DNA of 64,000 nucleotides from Flavobacterium sp. 1 (GCF_002797935.1 NZ_PGER01000001.1:4960001-5024000), one strand, 5' to 3'; positions 25,663 through 34,236 are shown, counted from the stretch's first letter. Translations and numbers: made by a program. Notes: generated from the sequence alone by a model not told the origin.

Positions 25663-26235
25663 CTATAAATTATCGATAACTGCGGTAAGTCTTTCTGTAA
25701 TTTCCCGAATAGTTCCTATTCCGTTTACAGCGTGAAACTTATTTTGATCCTTATAATATCCTATTAGCGGAGCCGTTTTATCATTGTATTCCTGATAACG
25801 ATTTCTAATTTTTTCTTCGTCTTGATCGTCTACTCTTCCGCTGGTTTTTCCTCTTTCCAATAATCTAGCCACTAAGATATTGTCATCGGCTTCCAGAGCA
25901 ACAGTTGCATTTACTCTTGAGCCAATAGTTGGCAAAAAGGCATCCAAAGCTTCGGCTTGAGCGATTGTTCGTGGATATCCGTCGAATAAAATTCCGTTTG
26001 AATCCAAGTGTTTGTTCACCTCATCAATAAGCATTTTAGTCGTCAATTCATCTGGAACTAAATCTCCGGCATCCATAAAAACTCTTGCTTCTTTACCTAA
26101 CGGAGTGTCATTTTTCAAATTGTAACGAAAAACATCTCCAGTAGAAATATGTGTTAATTTATATTTTTCTTTTAAAAATTCTGCCTGAGTTCCTTTTCCA
26201 GCCCCCGGCTTTCCAAATAAAATTATATTAATCAT
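25663..26235 (-). CDS. adk: Adenylate kinase
   Basis: A 190-residue adenylate kinase, catalysing ATP + AMP to 2 ADP. The P-loop GKPGAGKGTQAEFL starts at residue 8, AMP-binding HISTGDVFRYNL follows, and the DGYPRTIAQAEALD motif and the short LID segment ERGKTSGRVDDQDEEKIRNR are in place. The short LID places it in the short-type group common in Bacteroidota. It is 45 bases downstream of hpt on the same strand, so hpt and adk form a purine-nucleotide operon. Confidence 0.97.
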   Translation of the reverse strand: MINIILFGKPGAGKGTQAEFLKEKYKLTHISTGDVFRYNLKNDTPLGKEARVFMDAGDLVPDELTTKMLIDEVNKHLDSNGILFDGYPRTIAQAEALDAFLPTIGSRVNATVALEADDNILVARLLERGKTSGRVDDQDEEKIRNRYQEYNDKTAPLIGYYKDQNKFHAVNGIGTIREITERLTAVIDNL

Positions 26236-26280
26236 TCCTTTGTTATATTGTGGTTTTTACTATTTTAGTTTCTCTTTTGG

Positions 26281-26811
26281 TTATTCTTTTAACTGATACA
26301 CTTCGGGTAAATTTCGACCTAAACCATCGTAATCCAATCCAAAACCAACGATGAATTTATTTGGAATTCGAATTCCGACATAGTCAATTTTCAGGTCTTT
26401 TTTAAATGCATCCGGCTTGAAGAAAAGCGTGGCAATTTTAAAATGCTTTACATTCTGGCTTTTAAACAATTTTTTTAATTCTTCCAAAGTATTTCCTGTA
26501 TCAATAATATCTTCTATAACAATTACTGTACGCCCCGTTAAATCTTGATTTAAACCAATTAATTGCTTAACGGATTCTGTAGAAGATGTTCCTTCGTAGG
26601 ATGCTAATTTAATAAATGAAACTTCACAGGGTTTTTTGTATAATTTTAAAAAATCGGAAACTACCATAAAAGAACCGTTTAGGACTCCAATAAAAATTGG
26701 CGTTTCGTCAAAAAAATCGTCTTCTATTTGTGCTGCCATTTTTTCAATAGCGAAGTTTATTTCTTTGGCTGAAATAAACGGAACAAATTGTTTATCGTGT
26801 AGTTGTATCAC
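26281..26811 (-). CDS. hpt: Hypoxanthine phosphoribosyltransferase
   Basis: A 176-residue purine-salvage enzyme that converts hypoxanthine (and guanine) with PRPP to IMP/GMP. The PRPP motif is VIVIEDIIDTGNTLEEL and the substrate loop is KLASYEGTSSTE. The C-terminal motif is FIVGFGLDYDGLGRNLP. The start is taken as GTG at 26811 because a perfect -7 element (TATCTTTG at 26836-26843, minus strand) lies just upstream. A longer in-frame ATG at 26862 would fall upstream of that transcript start. The GTG start gives the usual family length. Confidence 0.93.
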   Translation of the reverse strand: MIQLHDKQFVPFISAKEINFAIEKMAAQIEDDFFDETPIFIGVLNGSFMVVSDFLKLYKKPCEVSFIKLASYEGTSSTESVKQLIGLNQDLTGRTVIVIEDIIDTGNTLEELKKLFKSQNVKHFKIATLFFKPDAFKKDLKIDYVGIRIPNKFIVGFGLDYDGLGRNLPEVYQLKE

Positions 26812-26835
26812 AGTTTTATATTTTAAAATATTTGG

Positions 26836-26843
26836 CAAAGATA
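26836..26843 (-). promoter_or_regulatory. -7 promoter element of hpt-adk
   Basis: On the minus strand the octamer is TATCTTTG, an exact TAnnTTTG match. Transcription would begin around 26829-26831, which argues that the ATG at 26862 is not translated and that GTG 26811 is the start. Confidence 0.6.
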
Positions 26844-26899
26844 GGGATTTCACTTTTGACAATTGTCAATTGATTTGTACTTTTAAATCAAAAACAGAA

Positions 26900-27448
26900 A
26901 TGATGGTCACCGAATTCCAAAAAAATTTAGATTATGTAACTGGACATAGAGCCAATAGGCAAAAATATGCCGATGAAGTCCTTAACAATCCCGAACTTTT
27001 CCCTGAGTTAATCCAACTGTGTTTTCAGATTTCGAACAAAAATTCATCCAAAGCCTATTGGATTCTGGAATTTGTATGTTACCAAAAATTGGAATGGCTT
27101 ACAGCACATTTGGATTTTTTCTGTTCTCAAATCAAAAACCTTAAAGACGAAAGTGCCATACGCCCAGTTGCCAAAATCTGCCAGCTTTTGGTATTTTCCC
27201 ATTATAAAGAAAAGAAAATAATTCTTTCCGAAAAGCATTTGGAAGAAATAACAGAAAGCTCTTTTGACTGGCTGATTAACGATACCAAAGTAGCTTGCAA
27301 AGCGTATTCGATGCGGACTTTATATCTTTTGGGAAAGCATTATGACTGGATTCATCCCGAATTAAAAATCATAATTACCAAAGATTTTCCAAATCACAGC
27401 GCTGCTTATAAGGCTGTCGCCAAAGAAGTTTTAAAGAAAATAAAATAG
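26900..27448 (+). CDS. Conserved helical protein of unknown function
   Basis: A 182-residue, helix-rich soluble protein divergent from hpt. Relatives in flavobacteria are sometimes labelled adenylosuccinate lyase, but no lyase signature is present here. The pattern of helical pairs (SKAYWILEFVCYQKLEWLTAHLDFF, KPVAKICQLLVFSHY-like, VACKAYSMRTLYLLGK) suggests a HEAT/armadillo-type repeat scaffold. The ATG at 26900 is followed by a second ATG at 26903, and the longer upstream open frame would run backward through the hpt promoter. Function unknown. Confidence 0.75.
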   Translation: MMVTEFQKNLDYVTGHRANRQKYADEVLNNPELFPELIQLCFQISNKNSSKAYWILEFVCYQKLEWLTAHLDFFCSQIKNLKDESAIRPVAKICQLLVFSHYKEKKIILSEKHLEEITESSFDWLINDTKVACKAYSMRTLYLLGKHYDWIHPELKIIITKDFPNHSAAYKAVAKEVLKKIK

Positions 27449-27487
27449 CATTTTCTACAGCCAAAAATAAGCAAAACAAAAAATATC

Positions 27488-27515
27488 CGTACATTTGTAA
27501 AAACTATACGTACAT
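27488..27515 (+). promoter_or_regulatory. Promoter/operator of the DUF6364-PIN pair
   Basis: TACATTTG at 27490-27497 is an exact TAnnTTTG match. CGTACAT occurs at 27488 and again at 27509, 21 bp apart, so one copy overlaps the -7 element. Paired boxes over the promoter fit autoregulation by a DUF6364/VapB-like antitoxin, which is inference. The start codon is about 90 bases downstream. Confidence 0.45.
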
Positions 27516-27603
27516 GAAATGAGCATGACCTTAAATTGGTTGCAAATGCCAATAAAAATATGCGAATTACATTTGACCGATAAAAAACAATAAATATCTA
27601 CAA

Positions 27604-27852
27604 ATGAATACTAAACTCACATTATCGTTAGAAAAAACCGTTATTGAAAACGCTAAATCGTATGCAAAAAAAACGGGAAGGAGTTTGTCTGAATTGGTGG
27701 AAAATTATTTCAAAAATCTTACCGAAAAGTCAGAAATACCAGATGATATACATCCAAAAGTAAAAAAACTGATTGGTAGAATTACGCTTCCACCCGATTT
27801 TGACGAAGAAAAAGTAAAAGAAGAACATTACAGAGAAAAATATGGGTTTTAA
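27604..27852 (+). CDS. DUF6364-like antitoxin (VapB-type)
   Basis: An 82-residue basic protein with a ribbon-helix-helix-like N-terminus: TKLTLSLEKTVIENAKSYAKKTGRSLSELVENYFKNL (about residues 3-39). An acidic tail (DFDEEKVKEEHYREKYGF) would wrap and block the toxin. The pattern matches the DUF6364 antitoxins paired with PIN toxins in Bacteroidota. It overlaps the PIN gene by 11 bases, supporting coupled translation. It likely represses its own promoter (27488-27515). Confidence 0.82.
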   Translation: MNTKLTLSLEKTVIENAKSYAKKTGRSLSELVENYFKNLTEKSEIPDDIHPKVKKLIGRITLPPDFDEEKVKEEHYREKYGF

Positions 27853-28264
27853 ACATATTTTTCTTGATACCAACATATTGGTTGACATTGTTGCTGACCG
27901 ATTTCCATTTTCAAAAAATGCAATTTTAATTTTCGATTATTGCCAACGGAACAAAATCAAAATGTATTCTTCATCCCATTCTATTGCTACGATGCATTAT
28001 ATAGCAAAAAGAGTAGTTGACGAAAAAGAGTTACGCTCAATTATTGAAGATTTATTAGATACCATTTCAATAATTGCTGTTACGGAATCAATTTTAAAAA
28101 AAAGCCTGAAATCCAGTCACAAAGATTTCGAAGACGCTATTCAGATTACCGCTGCACAATCAATAAATACAATGGATTGCATTATAACTAGAGATTTGAA
28201 AGATTATAAATTTTCAGAAATCAACGTTTTTACTCCAGATGAATTTTTAAATACAATAAACTAA
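27842..28264 (+). CDS. PIN domain toxin (VapC-like)
   Basis: A 140-residue PIN-domain ribonuclease. The acidic active-site residues are visible: D in FLDTNILVDIV (about residue 9), an acidic residue in DFEDAIQITAA (about 100-105) and D in CIITRDLKDYKFS (about 120). Such toxins cut tRNA or rRNA and are held off by the antitoxin encoded just upstream. Its stop codon at 28262-28264 directly abuts the purK start at 28265, so the pair sits immediately in front of purK and may drive or disturb its expression. Confidence 0.88.
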   Translation: MGFKHIFLDTNILVDIVADRFPFSKNAILIFDYCQRNKIKMYSSSHSIATMHYIAKRVVDEKELRSIIEDLLDTISIIAVTESILKKSLKSSHKDFEDAIQITAAQSINTMDCIITRDLKDYKFSEINVFTPDEFLNTIN

Positions 28265-29422
28265 ATGAACTATTTTTCATCCCATTTCAAATTAGGCATA
28301 CTCGGTGGCGGACAATTAGGCAAAATGCTGTTGTTTGACACCCGAAAATTTGACATTCAAACGTATGTACTCGATCCAAGTGACGAAGCTCCCAGCAGAA
28401 TAGCCTGTAATCATTTTTTTCAAGGTGATTTGATGGATTTTGAAACGGTTTACAATTTTGGAAAACAAGTAGATGTTTTGACTTTCGAAATTGAATTAGT
28501 GAATCTTGATGCATTGGAAAAATTGGAAAACGAAGGCAAAAAAGTATATCCTTCGCCAAAAACGCTGAAATTGATTCAGAACAAAGGCATTCAGAAAGAT
28601 TTTTATATCAAAAACAATATCCCAACAGCTCCTTTTAAAAGATATGCCACTTTAAAAGACTTGGTGGTTGATTTAGTAGAATCTAATATTCAACTTCCTT
28701 TTGTATGGAAATGTACCGAATTTGGATACGATGGCAACGGTGTAAAAGTCATCAGACAAACATCTGATTTGGAAAATTTACCAAATGTAGAGTGCATTGC
28801 CGAAACGATGATTCCTTTCAAGAACGAATTGGCCGTAATTGTATGCCGCAATCCGCAGGGAGAAATAAAAACATATCCTGTAGTTGAAATGGAGTTTCAC
28901 CCCGAAGCCAATCAGGTTGAATATGTTATCTGCCCTGCTCGAATAGACGACAAAGTGGCCGAAAAAGCCAGAGCGATTGCATTAAATGTTTCTCAGCAAT
29001 TTAATCATGTTGGTCTTTTAGCAGTTGAAATGTTTCAAACCGAAGATGATGAAATCCTAGTAAACGAAGTTGCTCCACGCCCTCATAATTCAGGTCATTT
29101 CTCAATTGAAGCCAGCTTTACTTCACAATTTGAAAACCATTTGCGTGCCATTCTAGACTTACCTCTTGGAAACACCGACAGTAAAGTGGCAGGAATTATG
29201 GTAAACTTAGTGGGAGCCGAAGGTTTTTCGGGAGATGTCATTTATGAAAACATTGAGAAAATATTAGGCTGGAATGGAGTTACCCCTCACATTTACGGCA
29301 AGAAAGAAACCCGCCCTTTTAGAAAAATGGGACATGTCACGATTGTTAATGAAGATATAAACGAAGCGAGAAGGATTGCCGAGGATGTGAAGAATACGAT
29401 TAGGGTGATTAGTGTTCAGTAG
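28265..29422 (+). CDS. purK: 5-(carboxyamino)imidazole ribonucleotide synthase
   Basis: A 385-residue ATP-grasp enzyme that carboxylates AIR to N5-CAIR using ATP and bicarbonate in de novo purine synthesis. Motifs: LGILGGGQLGKMLL at the N-terminus, then VWKCTEFGYDGNGVKVI (ATP-grasp loop), AVIVCRNPQGE, and VNEVAPRPHNSGHFSIEASFTSQFENHLRAI. Full length is conserved. Unusually, its usual partner purE is 1.95 kb away because an ATPase/HNH-like pair lies between, and the PIN toxin gene ends exactly at its start. Confidence 0.96.
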   Translation: MNYFSSHFKLGILGGGQLGKMLLFDTRKFDIQTYVLDPSDEAPSRIACNHFFQGDLMDFETVYNFGKQVDVLTFEIELVNLDALEKLENEGKKVYPSPKTLKLIQNKGIQKDFYIKNNIPTAPFKRYATLKDLVVDLVESNIQLPFVWKCTEFGYDGNGVKVIRQTSDLENLPNVECIAETMIPFKNELAVIVCRNPQGEIKTYPVVEMEFHPEANQVEYVICPARIDDKVAEKARAIALNVSQQFNHVGLLAVEMFQTEDDEILVNEVAPRPHNSGHFSIEASFTSQFENHLRAILDLPLGNTDSKVAGIMVNLVGAEGFSGDVIYENIEKILGWNGVTPHIYGKKETRPFRKMGHVTIVNEDINEARRIAEDVKNTIRVISVQ

Positions 29423-29459
29423 GCAATATTCAGTAAAATAATTAGTAAATTAATTTTGC

Positions 29460-29467
29460 TAAATTTG
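29460..29467 (+). promoter_or_regulatory. -7 promoter element of the ATPase/HNH pair
   Basis: TAAATTTG is an exact TAnnTTTG match, 15 bases before the ATPase start codon. The inserted pair therefore seems to carry its own promoter rather than relying only on purK read-through. Confidence 0.5.
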
Positions 29468-29481
29468 TAAAAAACCAATAA

Positions 29482-30762
29482 ATGAAAATCTCCAAATTAC
29501 ATATCGATCAGTTTAGACATTTAGAAAATCTAGATTTTGATTTTACGTATCAAAGTGGCGAACGCAAAGGTCAGCCTTTGGATAAGATATGTTTTATTGG
29601 ACAAAGTGCCACTGGGAAAACTAGTTTATTGGAGTTGATTAAAGAACAACACATTGCAGTAAACAACACTATAGTAATTGATAATTTTTTTTCATATAAA
29701 AGTGGTATAGAAATAATAAACGGAAGTGTTACTTTTAATTTAAACAATAATTCATTTGAAATTAATAATGAAAAATTAAATTATAAAAACAACACATTCA
29801 AATATATAGTATCGGGTAGTTTTTCGAATTTATTAACCGAAGAGGAAAAAAAATATCTTTATTATTTTAAAGCTAATTTAATTTCCGACAAAAACATTGA
29901 TCTTTTTACAAAAAACCCAATTGACTTATTTGAAAAACATCCAGGATTAAACGACAAATTCAATTTCAACAACTTCTATTCCAAAGAAAATTCTGTTATT
30001 TTTGACGATACCGTTGAATCTGATTTATGGCTAGTTTTACTGAAGGAAATTTTGCAATATAGAAAAAAATTCAACCAAAAAATGTCAGATTTAATCCACA
30101 AAGGGTTATTAGCAAATCAAAAAAAGTTGAGCGCTGAATTTGAAAAATGGCAGAAGGAAAATCCTAACAAGTTGGAACTATTTGCAGAAAAATTAAATCC
30201 CATCTTAGAAAAATTAAATTTAGAAGTTGATGTTTTTAACACAGAATATTCCATTCCAATAAAGAACAAAAGAACAGATGAAATAATTCCAATCCAAAAT
30301 ACAAGCACAGGAACAAAAGGGTTATTATTATCGTTTTTACCCTTATTCAAACTAGACACAAAAGACTCCATTATTTTAATTGACGAACCAGAACGTTCCT
30401 TGTATCCTGATATGCAAATGGATTTAATGGATCATTACAAGCGATTAGCTACCGAAGCACAATTTATTGTTGCTACTCATTCTCCATTTATTGCTGCATC
30501 GTTTGAACCGGACGAAAGATTTATTTTGTATTTTGATGAAGAAGGAAAAGTAGCCGTGCGAAGAGGAAGTTCTCCAATTGGTGATGACCCGAATGATATG
30601 CTTTATAACGATTTTGGAATTGATTATATAAATAAATATGGTAAAAAAGTCTATAATGAATATCTTGAAAAGAGAAGACAATTGCTATTTGAAAAAAATG
30701 AAGAAGTAAAACAAAAACTTCAAAACGAAATTGAGTCTATTGGAGATAAATATAATTTTTAA
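29482..30762 (+). CDS. AAA/ABC-type ATPase, Septu (PtuA)-like
   Basis: A 426-residue RecF/SMC-like ATPase. It opens with KISKLHIDQFRHLENLDFDF, typical of OLD/RecF-type proteins. Walker A is GQSATGKTSLLEL (residues about 40-52), the signature region is NTSTGTKGLLLSFLPLF, Walker B is SIILIDEPERSLYPD (D301-E302) and the H-loop is VATHSP (H333). The 4-base gap to the HNH-like gene marks one operon. ATPase plus HNH pairs are the composition of Septu anti-phage systems. It lies between purK and purE with its own promoter, in DNA that is more AT-rich than its neighbours. Anti-phage function is inferred from the pairing. Confidence 0.78.
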   Translation: MKISKLHIDQFRHLENLDFDFTYQSGERKGQPLDKICFIGQSATGKTSLLELIKEQHIAVNNTIVIDNFFSYKSGIEIINGSVTFNLNNNSFEINNEKLNYKNNTFKYIVSGSFSNLLTEEEKKYLYYFKANLISDKNIDLFTKNPIDLFEKHPGLNDKFNFNNFYSKENSVIFDDTVESDLWLVLLKEILQYRKKFNQKMSDLIHKGLLANQKKLSAEFEKWQKENPNKLELFAEKLNPILEKLNLEVDVFNTEYSIPIKNKRTDEIIPIQNTSTGTKGLLLSFLPLFKLDTKDSIILIDEPERSLYPDMQMDLMDHYKRLATEAQFIVATHSPFIAASFEPDERFILYFDEEGKVAVRRGSSPIGDDPNDMLYNDFGIDYINKYGKKVYNEYLEKRRQLLFEKNEEVKQKLQNEIESIGDKYNF

Positions 30763-30765
30763 TGA

Positions 30766-31359
30766 ATGAAAAGAGTTTTAAAATCTTCAACTTCTCAAAT
30801 TATTTCTGATAATCTAACTTATAAATCCAATCGAGATAATTCTAAATTGGGTACAATTCTTCTAAAAGAACAAAAAGGATTTTGTGCCTATACAGAACAC
30901 TATATTGGATATGATGATGCGAATGATATTGAACATTTTAACCCAAATTTAAAAGACCAGCTACAAGATGATTATTACAATTGGTATAAAGTCAAACATC
31001 TTCCTAATCAAAGAAAAACAAATAACTGGGTAGAGCCAATATTAATGCCTTATGCAGAAGATTTTGAAAGTAGAGTTATCTATTCTGATGGCGAATATTT
31101 TGCAAAACCAAATGACGATGAAGCTAATAATCTAATTATCCTATTAGACTTAAATAATCAAAAAAGAGTTGAAGACAGAAAAAACTACATAAAGCGAAGA
31201 AGAGAATCAATAAATGACAGAAAACTTCAAACAGATATAGAGATAAAAAAATATTTTCAAGACAAAATTGATAACGAAATTAAATCAATATCCTATTTAA
31301 GAGCCATTCAAGAAGAATTCAAAATAAACATTTGGGAGATGATTCCAGAACCACAATAA
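30766..31359 (+). CDS. HNH-like nuclease, Septu (PtuB)-like partner
   Basis: A 197-residue protein. KEQKGFCAYTEHYIGYDDANDIEHFNPNLKD (residues about 33-63) matches the core of TIGR02646/retron-type HNH nucleases (G-x-C-A-Y-C-E … I-E-H-F-x-P), with the invariant EHF intact. The zinc cysteines are largely missing: CAYT where CAYC is usual, and VKHLPNQRKT where C-x-x-C-N-x-x-K is usual. So it is either a divergent or a zinc-free member. It starts 4 bases after the ATPase stop and ends 13 bases before purE. A nuclease role is inferred from the motif. Confidence 0.7.
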   Translation: MKRVLKSSTSQIISDNLTYKSNRDNSKLGTILLKEQKGFCAYTEHYIGYDDANDIEHFNPNLKDQLQDDYYNWYKVKHLPNQRKTNNWVEPILMPYAEDFESRVIYSDGEYFAKPNDDEANNLIILLDLNNQKRVEDRKNYIKRRRESINDRKLQTDIEIKKYFQDKIDNEIKSISYLRAIQEEFKINIWEMIPEPQ

Positions 31360-31372
31360 ATATAACAAACAA

Positions 31373-31858
31373 ATGAGCAAAGTAGCCATCATAATGGGAA
31401 GCATTTCAGACATGCCAGTCATGCAGGATGCCATAGACATTTTAAAAGGATTTGATATAGCTGTAGAAGTCGATATTGTTTCGGCACACAGAACACCGGA
31501 AAAATTATTTGATTTCAGCAAAAACGCCCATACTCGTGGAATCTCGGTAATAATTGCTGGAGCTGGCGGTGCAGCGCATTTGCCAGGAATGGTGGCGTCA
31601 ATGTCTCCTCTTCCTGTAATTGGAGTTCCTGTAAAATCAAGTAATTCTATTGACGGATGGGACAGCGTTTTATCTATCTTACAAATGCCTGGAGGCGTTC
31701 CTGTAGCAACTGTAGCCTTAAATGGAGCTAAAAATGCCGGAATCCTTGCTGCTCAAATTATTGGCAGTGCCGACAAAACAATTTTAGATAAAATCATTTC
31801 TTACAAAGATGGTCTTAAAGAAGCTGTTTACAAATCTTCTGAAAATTTGAATAAATAA
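31373..31858 (+). CDS. purE: 5-(carboxyamino)imidazole ribonucleotide mutase
   Basis: A 161-residue class I PurE that converts N5-CAIR to CAIR in purine synthesis. Motifs: VAIIMGSISDMPVMQDA at the N-terminus (phosphate loop), SAHRTPEKLFDFSKNA, then VIIAGAGGAAHLPGMVASMSPLPVIGVPV and VPVATVALNGAKNAGILA. The C-terminal tail is normal. It is normally co-transcribed with purK; here it is 13 bases downstream of the HNH-like gene, so expression likely now depends on that inserted operon or on read-through from purK. A strong terminator follows. Confidence 0.96.
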   Translation: MSKVAIIMGSISDMPVMQDAIDILKGFDIAVEVDIVSAHRTPEKLFDFSKNAHTRGISVIIAGAGGAAHLPGMVASMSPLPVIGVPVKSSNSIDGWDSVLSILQMPGGVPVATVALNGAKNAGILAAQIIGSADKTILDKIISYKDGLKEAVYKSSENLNK

Positions 31859-31888
31859 AAAAAGCTCCTAAAAAATGGAGCTTTTTTT
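31857..31888 (+). terminator. Intrinsic terminator after purE
   Basis: Stem AAAAAAAGCTCC / GGAGCTTTTTTT with an A/T loop overlaps the purE stop region. It ends the purK-ATPase-HNH-purE run. The following 265 bases to 32154 hold no gene that I can see. Confidence 0.88.
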
Positions 31889-32154
31889 GATATTGTAAAA
31901 TTCTAAACTTGGGGGAGTTTAATTTTATCAATATCATAGTGGTATTTAATATAAATTTCTTTTGCGATTTGGGGACAAAAAGAGTTTTAATTTCTGGCTG
32001 AATTAACTTAGTGTTAACTAATTATTCGGCAAAAGTATACAAATAATCGATTAAATACACGCTTTTTTAAGATTTTAACATATTTTACTTATTTTTAGCC
32101 TTTACACAAAACTTTTTACGGTCAATCATTTGAGATAAAACAGAACAAATAATT

Positions 32155-34182
32155 ATGAATATATTACTACAAAAATTTGACACCAAGCTAGATACTGCGC
32201 CCTTTTCAAAGATAAATAACGAAGATTATCTTCCTGCTTTTCAAGAAGCAATTGTCCTAGCCAAAGCTGAAATTGACGCCATTGTCAACAATACAGAAAA
32301 TCCTACTTTTGAGAATACAATTGAAACTTTATCTTTCAGCGGAGATACTTTAGACCGAATCTCAAGCATCTTTTTTAATCTAAACTCGGCTGAAACGAGT
32401 GATGAAATGCAAAAAATTGCTCAAGAAGTTTCTCCTTTATTATCTGAATTTGGAAATGATGTTACATTAAACGCAGATTTATTTGCAAGAGTTAAAACTG
32501 TTTATGAGCAAAGAAATTCTTTGACCTTAAATCCTGAACAAAAGACACTTTTAGACAAGCAATATAAAAGTTTTTCCAGAAATGGAGCAAATTTAGCTGA
32601 GGAAAAAAAGAACCAGCTTAGAGAAATTGACAAAGAATTATCAAAGTTGAATTTGCAATTTGGTGAAAATGTTTTGGCAGAAACCAATGCTTTCGAATTG
32701 CATTTAACTGATGAAAAGGATTTAGCAGGATTGCCGGAAGGTACAATCGAAGCCGCTCATTCATTAGCAAAAGCTCAAGAAAAAGAAGGCTGGATTTTTA
32801 CTTTAGATCACCCAAGTTATATTCCGTTTGTGACTTATGCAGACAACCGTGAATTGCGTAAAAAAATGGCTATTGCTTTTGGAGCCAGATGTTTTCAAAA
32901 AAACGAATTTGACAATCAGGAAATTGTTTTAAAAATTGCTAAACTGCGTTTTGAAAGAGCCAATCTTTTGGGTTATAAAACTCACGCTCATTTTGTTCTT
33001 GAAGAGCGAATGGCAGAAAGTCCAGAGAAAGTGTTATCCTTTTCCAATGATTTATTAGCTAAAGCCAAACCAGCTGCACAAAAAGAATTTGAACAATTAT
33101 CGGCTTTCGCCAAAGAACTTGATGGCATCGAACAGCTTGAAAAATGGGACGGTGCTTATTATTCAGAAAAATTGAAACAGCAATTGTTCAATCTGGATGA
33201 TGAAAAATTGAAACCGTATTTCCAATTGGAGAAAGTATTGAATGGCGCTTTTACTATTGCTGGAAAACTGTACGGACTAACTTTTAACGAAGTTTTCGAT
33301 ATCGACAAATACCATGAAGAAGTTACCACTTATGAAGTAACTGATAAAAACAACGAATTGGTCGCTGTTTTCTACGCCGATTTCTTTCCGAGAAAAGGCA
33401 AACGAAACGGTGCCTGGATGACTTCTTTCAAATCGCAATACATAAAAGACGGCAAAAACGAAAGACCGCATATTTCTAATGTCTGCAACTTTACAAAACC
33501 AACCGAAACCAAACCCTCACTTTTGACATTTAACGAAGTGACGACTTTGTTTCATGAATTTGGTCACGGATTGCACGGAATGTTAGCCGATACCGTTTAC
33601 CCAAACCTTTCGGGAACATCGGTTTATTGGGATTTTGTGGAATTACCAAGCCAGATTATGGAAAACTGGTGTTACGAACCAGAAGCTTTGGCTCTATTTG
33701 CACATCATTATGAAACCGGTGAAGTGATCCCACAGGAATATGTAGAAAAAATCAAAGAAAGTGCCAGTTTCCAAGAAGGTTTGGCAACAATGCGCCAATT
33801 GAGTTTTGGATTATTGGATATGGCTTGGCACGGACAAGATCCAACGAATATTACTGACATAAAATCTTTTGAAACCGAACAATTTGCTTCGACACAATTA
33901 TATCCTGATGTAAAAGAAAACGCAATGAGTACCGCTTTTTCACATATTTTTCAAGGAGGCTATTCTTCTGGATATTACAGTTACAAATGGGCAGAAGTTC
34001 TCGATGCAGACGCATTTGATTATTTCCTGGAAGAAGGAATATTTAATACTGAAGTAGCCGAAAAATTCAAAGAAAATGTACTTTCCAAAGGCGGAACGGA
34101 ACATCCTATGCTATTGTACAAACGTTTTAGAGGGCAGGAACCAAAACCAGATGCTTTATTGAAGAGAGCGGGATTGTTATAG
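32155..34182 (+). CDS. M3 family metallopeptidase (oligopeptidase A / Dcp type)
   Basis: A 675-residue zinc peptidase. The catalytic site is H467-E-F-G-H471 in TLFHEFGHGLHGMLAD, with the M3 continuation SGTSVYWDFVELPSQIMENW (third zinc ligand Glu) and the substrate-pocket loop FSHIFQGGYSSGYYSYKWAEVLDAD. The N-terminal helical domain (about 1-230) is complete. No signal peptide is seen, so it is cytoplasmic and likely degrades short peptides. Oligopeptidase A and dipeptidyl carboxypeptidase assignments cannot be separated here. Confidence 0.93.
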   Translation: MNILLQKFDTKLDTAPFSKINNEDYLPAFQEAIVLAKAEIDAIVNNTENPTFENTIETLSFSGDTLDRISSIFFNLNSAETSDEMQKIAQEVSPLLSEFGNDVTLNADLFARVKTVYEQRNSLTLNPEQKTLLDKQYKSFSRNGANLAEEKKNQLREIDKELSKLNLQFGENVLAETNAFELHLTDEKDLAGLPEGTIEAAHSLAKAQEKEGWIFTLDHPSYIPFVTYADNRELRKKMAIAFGARCFQKNEFDNQEIVLKIAKLRFERANLLGYKTHAHFVLEERMAESPEKVLSFSNDLLAKAKPAAQKEFEQLSAFAKELDGIEQLEKWDGAYYSEKLKQQLFNLDDEKLKPYFQLEKVLNGAFTIAGKLYGLTFNEVFDIDKYHEEVTTYEVTDKNNELVAVFYADFFPRKGKRNGAWMTSFKSQYIKDGKNERPHISNVCNFTKPTETKPSLLTFNEVTTLFHEFGHGLHGMLADTVYPNLSGTSVYWDFVELPSQIMENWCYEPEALALFAHHYETGEVIPQEYVEKIKESASFQEGLATMRQLSFGLLDMAWHGQDPTNITDIKSFETEQFASTQLYPDVKENAMSTAFSHIFQGGYSSGYYSYKWAEVLDADAFDYFLEEGIFNTEVAEKFKENVLSKGGTEHPMLLYKRFRGQEPKPDALLKRAGLL

Positions 34183-34207
34183 ATTTTTAGAAATTTATAA
34201 CAATAGA

Positions 34208-34236
34208 AAACCGAAGCATCTCTACTTCGGTTTTTT
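34208..34236 (+). terminator. Intrinsic terminator after M3 peptidase
   Basis: Stem AAACCGAAG / CTTCGGTTT with a T-run of six, about 25 bases after the stop codon. Confidence 0.82.

Noticed and set aside
26900..27448. Adenylosuccinate lyase
   Set aside because: The protein is 182 residues and lacks the lyase signature loop; the name in some databases for relatives seems to be carried over by error.
20441..31359. Retron made of the reverse transcriptase plus the ATPase/HNH genes
   Set aside because: The reverse transcriptase has a maturase X-domain and sits in intron RNA with a domain V. It is broken and about 7 kb away from the ATPase/HNH pair with housekeeping genes between.
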